The translations under genes and the position numbers were made by a program. DNA of 64,000 bases, from positions 1 through 64,000 of the forward strand of contig NZ_PVYW01000016.1 in assembly GCF_003001675.1 (NCBI RefSeq), in the 5' to 3' direction. Shown here one piece after another: positions 59,329-64,000 of this stretch. Positions within the stretch are counted from its first letter, which is position 1; each line of letters begins with the position of its first letter. The notes under the pieces were generated by a model. It was not told where the DNA came from and made no database searches. It saw nothing but the letters and a program-made list of their open reading frames with translations. The stretch comes from Cohnella sp. SGD-V74 (GTDB lineage: Bacteria > Bacillota > Bacilli > Paenibacillales > Paenibacillaceae).

Positions 59329-60474
59329 ATGCGCAAACTTTACGACGTCATTATCGCCGGCGCCGGGTCGATGGGGATGAGCGCGGGCTACGAGCTGGCG
59401 CGCCGGGGACTCAAGACGCTGCTTATCGACGCCTTCGATCCGCCGCATGGGCAAGGCAGCCATCACGGCGACACCCGGCTCATCCGGCACGTGTACAGCG
59501 GCGGACCGGATTACGTGAAGCTTGCCCTGCGGGCCGACGAGCTGTGGCAGGAACTGGAGGACGCCTCCGGGGAAAAGCTGCTGGACAGAACGGGCGTGCT
59601 TAACTTGTTCGATCCTTCCGCCTATTCCTACGGGGACCGATTTCAGTATTCGGCCGACCTGGGCGTTCCGTTCGAGGATCTGAGCGCGGAGCAGGTGCGC
59701 GAACGCTGGCCGGCCGTTCGTCTGCCCGATGCCTACCGGGCGATGTATGAGCCGGAAGCGGGGCTGCTGTACAGCGACAAGTGCGTGGCCGCCTTCCGCA
59801 AGCTGGCGCTGCAGGCCGGCGCGAAGCTGCTGACGAACGCCTTCGTGACGCGCATCGAGCCGGCGGCCTCGTTCGTGACCGTGCATACGGACAGAGGCGA
59901 ATATATCGCGGGCAAAGTGATCGTCAGCGCGGGAGCTTGGTTTAAGACGCTGGAGCCGTTCGTCCGCCTGCCGATCCGCGCCGTGCGCAAAGTCGTCGGC
60001 TGGTTCGAGCCGAAGACGAATGCTTACGACGCCGACCGGTTTCCCGGATTTACGTTCGGAGACGGGACGGGAGGCTACTACGGTTTTCCGAGCGTCGGGG
60101 GCGCCGGCGTCAAGATTGGGCGGCACGACTTGGGCTGCGAGTGGAAGCCCGGGGAGGAGCTTGCGCCATTCGGGGCGTACCCGGAGGACGAGGGGGATTT
60201 GCGGAAGGCGCTGAATGCGTTCCTGCCGGGCGCGGCGGGCAAGCTGCTCCGCGGCTCCGCGTGCAAATACGAGCTTACGCCGGACGAACATTTCATTATC
60301 GACAAGCATCCGGAGCATTCGAACGTGCTGCTTGCGGGCGGATTTTCCGGACACGGCTTCAAATTTTCCAGCGCCGTCGGCGAGCTTCTCGCCAATCAAA
60401 TCGAGCTGGGCAGATGGGGGCAGGAGATCGGAAGATTTTCCGCGACGCGGTTCTTATCTCCTGGCCAAACCTGA
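59329..60474 (+). CDS. FAD-dependent oxidase, sarcosine oxidase/SolA family
   Basis: 381 residues. FAD motif VIIAGAGSMGMSAGYELARR at 8-27, second region SHHGDTRLIRHVYSGGPDYV, and the covalent-flavin cysteine in SACKYELTPDEHFIID followed by LAGGFSGHGFKFS. These match monomeric sarcosine/N-methyltryptophan oxidase. The frame opens at 59065, but ATG 59329 with AAAGGGGGGAG is the true start, 14 bp after the amidohydrolase. It probably oxidises an N-substituted amino acid; its place in a sulfur operon is not part of the B. subtilis model. Confidence 0.88.
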   Translation: MRKLYDVIIAGAGSMGMSAGYELARRGLKTLLIDAFDPPHGQGSHHGDTRLIRHVYSGGPDYVKLALRADELWQELEDASGEKLLDRTGVLNLFDPSAYSYGDRFQYSADLGVPFEDLSAEQVRERWPAVRLPDAYRAMYEPEAGLLYSDKCVAAFRKLALQAGAKLLTNAFVTRIEPAASFVTVHTDRGEYIAGKVIVSAGAWFKTLEPFVRLPIRAVRKVVGWFEPKTNAYDADRFPGFTFGDGTGGYYGFPSVGGAGVKIGRHDLGCEWKPGEELAPFGAYPEDEGDLRKALNAFLPGAAGKLLRGSACKYELTPDEHFIIDKHPEHSNVLLAGGFSGHGFKFSSAVGELLANQIELGRWGQEIGRFSATRFLSPGQT

Positions 60475-60504
60475 TCCATCATTTCAAAGGAGGCGTATCC
60501 ATCC

Positions 60505-60999
60505 ATGAGTCAAACTCCAGTATCCATCGAAAATTATGTTCGGACTCACGATCTTTTGCAGGAAGCCATAGCCGGCTTGTCCGACGAGCAGCTCGTCTGG
60601 AAGGCGTCCGAGAAGTCGTGGAGCGTGACGGAGGTGCTGACGCATTTGGCCGATCATAACCTGATCGTTTCCTTCCGCCTTCGCGAAGTGCTGGCCGGTT
60701 CGGAAGCTCGCCTTCCGGCGTTTTCCCAGGACGAATGGGTGGCCGGGCAGCGGGCGAACGGGGGGAGGGCGGCGGACGCGCTGGACGTATTCCGGGCGCT
60801 GCTTCTCTACAACAGCTTGCTGTTCCGGCGGTTGTCTCCCGAGGATTGGAACAAATCCGGCGTGAACTTCAAGGGGCAGACGGTGACGGTCGCAGGCATC
60901 GCGCAGGCGTTCATCGACCACGTCCATCACCATCTCGGACAGATCGAACGAATCAAGCAGGGGGAGAAAAGCTCCCGGGAGTCGAGCGGCGCGTTCTGA
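60505..60999 (+). CDS. DinB/YfiT family protein (four-helix metal-binding)
   Basis: 164 residues. Candidate metal ligands are His in VTEVLTHLADHNL near residue 48 and the HVHHHLGQIERI cluster near 137-141, the usual His triad of the DinB/YfiT fold. Relatives include bacillithiol S-transferases and mycothiol-dependent isomerases. Membership in a thiol-related operon suggests a thiol transferase role rather than a DNA-damage role. Ribosome binding site AAAGGAGG. Confidence 0.82.
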   Translation: MSQTPVSIENYVRTHDLLQEAIAGLSDEQLVWKASEKSWSVTEVLTHLADHNLIVSFRLREVLAGSEARLPAFSQDEWVAGQRANGGRAADALDVFRALLLYNSLLFRRLSPEDWNKSGVNFKGQTVTVAGIAQAFIDHVHHHLGQIERIKQGEKSSRESSGAF

Positions 61000-61044
61000 A
61001 GACGGGAAGTCGAGCCATTTTTACGCAGAAAGCGGGTGGAAAAA

Positions 61045-61578
61045 ATGCCGAGCGGCCAAGTGATCGTTCGACATGCAGAGGAGCGGGACCGCGAAGCGGT
61101 TCTGAACGTGCTCCTCGAGGCGTACAGCCAGTACGAAGCTGCGCTGTCGCCCGAAAGGTGGACGCAGTACAAGGAAAGCATCGTGGAAGCCGTCGACGCC
61201 CCCACGACGAAAGCGAGGCTGGTGGCCGAGCTGGACGGCAAGCTTGTCGGCAGCGTGTTTATTTACGACTCGTCGGAAACCGCCTACGGTTCGCCGCAGC
61301 TCGAAATCCATAATCCGATCATTCGGCTGTTGGGCGTTCTTCCGGGCGCTCGCGGCAACGGAATCGCCACAGAGCTGATCCGCGGGAGCGTCCGGCTCAT
61401 TAAGGAATGGGGAGCGGATACGCTGCATCTGCACACGTCTGACATGATGGATTCGGCGGTCAGGCTGTACGAACGGCTCGGCTTCGAGCGGGCGCTCGAC
61501 AAGGAATTCCAAAGCGGCACGGTGCTGGTCAAAAGCTATCGTCTGAAGCTGTCGGACACGGCGCTTCTGAACGTATAA
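61045..61578 (+). CDS. GNAT family N-acetyltransferase (YtmI/SnaA-like)
   Basis: 177 residues. GNAT fold with the acetyl-CoA loop LLGVLPGARGNGIATELIRG and a C-terminal strand VRLYERLGFERALDKEF. GTG 61036 is an alternative start; ATG 61045 has GGGTGG at better spacing. B. subtilis YtmI, of about the same size, acetylates S-substituted cysteines so that the flavin monooxygenase can act; this gene directly precedes a YtnJ-like monooxygenase. Confidence 0.85.
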   Translation: MPSGQVIVRHAEERDREAVLNVLLEAYSQYEAALSPERWTQYKESIVEAVDAPTTKARLVAELDGKLVGSVFIYDSSETAYGSPQLEIHNPIIRLLGVLPGARGNGIATELIRGSVRLIKEWGADTLHLHTSDMMDSAVRLYERLGFERALDKEFQSGTVLVKSYRLKLSDTALLNV

Positions 61579-61606
61579 GAACATCAAATTGAGGGAGGAA
61601 TCGGAC

Positions 61607-62935
61607 ATGGCACAACGCAAGAAAATCAAATTCGGAGCGATTATTCACGGAGTAGGAGGCAACATCGCCGGGTGGAGGCATCCCGAAGTGCCCGCGGACG
61701 CCAGCGTCAGCTTTCCGTTCTACAAGCAGCAGGCGCAGGTTGCCGAGGCGGGCAAATTCGATCTCGTCTTTATCGCGGACGGTCTCTACATTACGGAGAA
61801 ATCGATCCCGCACTTTCTGAACCGTTTCGAGCCGCTGACGCTGCTCTCCTCGCTGGCTTCGGTTACGAGCCGCATCGGATTGGTCGGCACGTTGTCGACC
61901 TCGTACAGCGAGCCGTTCACGGTGGCGCGCCAGTTCGCCTCCCTCGATCAGCTAAGCGGCGGCCGCGCGGGCTGGAATCTCGTCACTTCGCCTCTTGAAG
62001 GCTCCGCCCGCAACTTCGGGAAGCCGGAGCATCCGACGCACGACGAACGGTATAAAATTGCCGAGGAGCATCTGGAGGTGACGAGGGGGCTGTGGGATTC
62101 CTGGGAGGACGACGCATTCGTCCGCGACAAGGAGTCCGGCGTCTTCTTCGATCCTTCGAAGCTGCATCGGCTGAATCACAAGGGACAATACTTCAGCGTG
62201 GAAGGACCGCTCAACATCGCGCGTTCCAAGCAGGGACAGCCGGTCGTGTTCCAGGCGGGTTCCTCCGAAAGCGGCAAAAACCTCGCGGCCAAAGGCGCCG
62301 ACGCCGTTTTCACCGGACACGAGACGCTGGAGGAGGCTCAAGCGTTCTACAAGGACGTGAAAACGCGGGCGATCGCTTACGGCCGCGAGGCGGACGACAT
62401 CGTCATCCTGCCGGGCATCTCGCCGATCATCGGCCGGACGCAGGGGGAAGCCGACTGCAAATACGAGGAGATCGCGGGCCTCGTCAGCATTGAGAAAGCG
62501 CTCGACTATCTCGGCCGCTTCTTCGAGCATCACGATTTCTCGCAATACCCGCTCGACGAGCCGTTCCCGGACCTCGGCGATCTGGGCAGCAACAGCTTCC
62601 GCAGCGGCACGGACAAAATCAAGAAGCAAGCCCGCGAGCAGGGGCTGACGCTGCGCCAGGTGGCGCTGCGCTCGGCGACGCCGCGCGGACAGTTCGTCGG
62701 CACGCCGGAGCATGTCGCCAATCTGATTCAGCAATGGTACGAGGAAGAGGGGGCGGACGGCTTCATTATCCACTCGCAGCTTCCGAGCGGCTTGAACGAC
62801 TTCGTCGAACTCGTCGTCCCGATTCTTCAGGAGCGCGGCATCTACCGCACCGAGTACGAGTCGGATACGCTTCGCGGCAACCTGGGCCTGAGGGTTCCGG
62901 CCAACCGCAATGCGGTCGCCAAAGTGAACAGCTAA
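61607..62935 (+). CDS. ytnJ: NtaA/SnaA/DszA-type flavin monooxygenase (YtnJ-like)
   Basis: 442 residues, luciferase-like barrel of the NtaA/SnaA/SoxA group. FGAIIHGVGGNIAGWRHPEV, FDLVFIADGLYI, LVGTLSTSYSEPFTVARQFA, SGGRAGWNLVTSPLEGSARN, PVVFQAGSSESGKNLAAKGA and GTPEHVANLIQQWYEEEGAD are hallmarks. ATG 61607 follows GAGGGAGG by 8 bp. Same length as B. subtilis YtnJ, which oxidises N-acetyl-S-substituted cysteine. Last gene of the operon; a hairpin lies 240 bp downstream. Confidence 0.9.
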   Translation: MAQRKKIKFGAIIHGVGGNIAGWRHPEVPADASVSFPFYKQQAQVAEAGKFDLVFIADGLYITEKSIPHFLNRFEPLTLLSSLASVTSRIGLVGTLSTSYSEPFTVARQFASLDQLSGGRAGWNLVTSPLEGSARNFGKPEHPTHDERYKIAEEHLEVTRGLWDSWEDDAFVRDKESGVFFDPSKLHRLNHKGQYFSVEGPLNIARSKQGQPVVFQAGSSESGKNLAAKGADAVFTGHETLEEAQAFYKDVKTRAIAYGREADDIVILPGISPIIGRTQGEADCKYEEIAGLVSIEKALDYLGRFFEHHDFSQYPLDEPFPDLGDLGSNSFRSGTDKIKKQAREQGLTLRQVALRSATPRGQFVGTPEHVANLIQQWYEEEGADGFIIHSQLPSGLNDFVELVVPILQERGIYRTEYESDTLRGNLGLRVPANRNAVAKVNS

Positions 62936-63024
62936 GCGCATGCGGCGCGATCCGTTGCCTTTTCGGGCCATGGCTCGCGCCGTTTGCTTTGCTCGGCGGA
63001 TGCGGACTACGTCAAATTTTTCTG

Positions 63025-63176
63025 TACAACTGACCGATTCTCGTACATGAGCAAACGAAACGACCGCTGGAGAGGCTTTGGCGAAGAGGACGAGGGCCGA
63101 TGTTCTAAAAAATCGGTTAACGACTCCCCGATCGCGCTCAAACAGAGGCCGATGTTCTAAAGAATCGGTTATTGTC
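63025..63176. repeat. Second copy of the 52 bp repeat element
   Basis: Begins TACAAC at 63025 and matches the element at 47544 without gaps over the first 38 positions (31 identical, including GAGCAAACGAAACG), then GCTGGAGAGGCT and two 52 bp units with GATGTTCTAAA at 63099 and 63151. It has fewer units than the first copy. No flanking duplication was found. The preceding stretch from 62936 holds nothing recognisable. Confidence 0.75.
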
Positions 63177-63199
63177 ACTTCGTCAGACGAAGTTTTTTT
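63177..63199 (+). terminator. Rho-independent terminator
   Basis: ACTTCG, loop TCAGA, CGAAGT, then a run of T (63193-63199). It ends the transcription unit before the ABC ATPase gene. Confidence 0.7.
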
Positions 63200-63244
63200 G
63201 CCAAGTGTGTTGCTTTTTTATACAAAGTAAAATATTATTACTTT

Positions 63245-63270
63245 AATACCGATTAAACTCATTGGATATA
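63245..63270. promoter_or_regulatory. Candidate LysR-regulator binding site, copy 2
   Basis: Half-sites AATACCGATT and ATTGGATATA, with 20 of 26 positions identical and no gaps to the block at 50232-50257 beside the LysR gene. It lies upstream of the ABC ATPase gene that begins near 63396, suggesting one regulator controls both. Confidence 0.55.
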
Positions 63271-63395
63271 TGAGTTATCAGGCGGCGCCGACAAGACGAC
63301 TTGAGGTTGCTGAAGGGATAGCGATCGCGGCAAAGCGCGTTCCGGCCATCCCGACCGAGAGAATTAAGGAAACGCGCAAAGGAGCTGTAACGGAA

Positions 63396-64000
63396 TTGAG
63401 CCACTTGCCTGCCGTCCAGGCGGAACGCCTGGACAAATCATTCCCGCGAGAAGGCGGGGCTGAGCGCGTGCTCGACAACATCGACTTTACGGTTCACAAG
63501 GGCGAGATCGTATCGCTCCTCGGACCGAGCGGCTGCGGCAAGAGCACCTTGCTTAATGTGCTGGGAGGCTTCGAGAAAGCCGATTCGGGAGCTGTATTGA
63601 TCGGCGGTGAGCCGGTCGTCCGGCCAAGCCGCAAGTGCGTCATGCTGTTCCAGGACTATGGCCTGCTTCCGTGGCGTTCTCTGCTCGGCAACGTGGAGCT
63701 GGGGCTCGAGCCGCTGAAGCTGCCGAAGCAGGAGCAGCGGGAGCGCGCAATGCGATACGTGAAGCTGGTCGGGCTGGAGGACAAGAGCGCATCCTTCCCG
63801 CATCAGCTGTCCGGCGGGATGAAGCAGCGCGCGGCGCTGGCCAGGGCGCTGGCGATGCAGCCCGAGCTGCTGCTCATGGACGAACCGTTCGCGGCGCTCG
63901 ACACGTTCACGCGATACGCGCTGCAGGATGAGCTGCTGCGCATTCATGCGAAGGAGCGCGTCACCGTCATGATCGTCACCCACGATATCGACGAGGCGGT
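63396..64000 (+). CDS. Nitrate/sulfonate/taurine-type ABC ATPase (SsuB/TauB-like), 3' end outside window
   Basis: 201 residues visible. Walker A LLGPSGCGKSTLLNVLGGFE, Q-loop MLFQDYGLLPWRSLLGNVEL (the PW after the Q-loop is typical of the SsuB/TauB/NrtD group), signature LSGGMKQRAALARALA, Walker B LLLMDEPFAALDTFTR, switch His in IVTHDIDEA. TTG 63396 behind AAAGGAG is the likely start. The frame is also open back to ATG 63270, but that ATG lies in the candidate regulator site and has no ribosome binding site. Sulfonate uptake would fit the sulfur genes upstream. Confidence 0.82.
   Translation, partial: MSHLPAVQAERLDKSFPREGGAERVLDNIDFTVHKGEIVSLLGPSGCGKSTLLNVLGGFEKADSGAVLIGGEPVVRPSRKCVMLFQDYGLLPWRSLLGNVELGLEPLKLPKQEQRERAMRYVKLVGLEDKSASFPHQLSGGMKQRAALARALAMQPELLLMDEPFAALDTFTRYALQDELLRIHAKERVTVMIVTHDIDEA

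Noticed and set aside
63270..63395. ATG at 63270 as start of the last ABC ATPase gene
   Set aside because: In frame, but it has no ribosome binding site, lies at the edge of a candidate regulator site, and would add 42 residues not typical of the family.
63271..63395. SAM (S-box) riboswitch before the sulfonate-type ABC gene
   Set aside because: The expected conserved core segments are absent; only short GC-rich stems are visible.

Overview
The window looks like chromosomal DNA from a high-GC member of the Paenibacillaceae (Paenibacillus or Cohnella type). The signs are strong GGAGG ribosome binding sites, frequent GTG/TTG starts, YesN/YesM two-component regulators beside LplB/YtcP/LplA-type sugar transporters that lack their own ATPase, and Bacillus-style cystine and inositol operons. 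No rRNA, tRNA, CRISPR array or prophage was seen. Genus assignment is an inference from gene content.

Layout. 1-1.9 kb: the start of an ISXO2/IS1595-type transposase-domain gene behind two LexA-like boxes, a 3 x 64 bp tandem repeat, a hypothetical gene and a degenerate 47 bp repeat. 1.9-22.2 kb: a glycan-degradation locus with an AraC regulator, GH2 beta-galactosidase, GH110-like alpha-galactosidase, GH95 alpha-L-fucosidase, GH38-like (DUF5054) enzyme, YesN/YesM pair, two sugar permeases, a solute-binding lipoprotein and a short GH101-like protein. Together these activities fit removal of fucose, alpha-galactose, beta-galactose and mannose-type sugars from complex (mucin or blood-group-like) glycans. 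22.2-31.4 kb: a myo-inositol catabolic operon iolD-E-C-A-G-B followed by a LacI regulator, with a divergent gene of unknown function. iolJ and an inositol transporter are absent here. 31.6-39.8 kb: a peptide-type ABC importer (binding protein, two permeases, two ATPases), a HAD phosphatase and a second LacI regulator, behind a promoter with three LacI-type palindromes. 39.8-45.1 kb: MgtC-like protein, SulP transporter, AraC regulator divergent from a GH29 alpha-L-fucosidase, and a class 3 lipase.

45.4-64 kb is dominated by sulfur and thiol metabolism: a cystine-type ABC binding protein plus permease plus OsmC protein, a FrnE/DsbA-like oxidoreductase, an NCS2 permease, a LysR regulator with an SsuE-like FMN reductase, an IS4-family insertion sequence with recognisable inverted repeats, then an operon resembling B. 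subtilis tcyJKLMN-ytmO-ytnJ-hipO (cystine/S-substituted cysteine uptake and salvage), and the start of an SsuB/TauB-like ABC ATPase gene cut by the window end. A candidate LysR site (20 of 26 positions identical) lies both beside the LysR gene and before the last ABC gene.

The non-coding parts are unusually structured. There is a family of 218 bp palindromic MITE-like elements (two full copies, one split, one remnant). A second dispersed repeat made of 52 bp tandem units appears to have inserted into one of those MITEs with a 9 bp duplication. There is also a separate repeat cluster bounded by a 19 bp inverted repeat.
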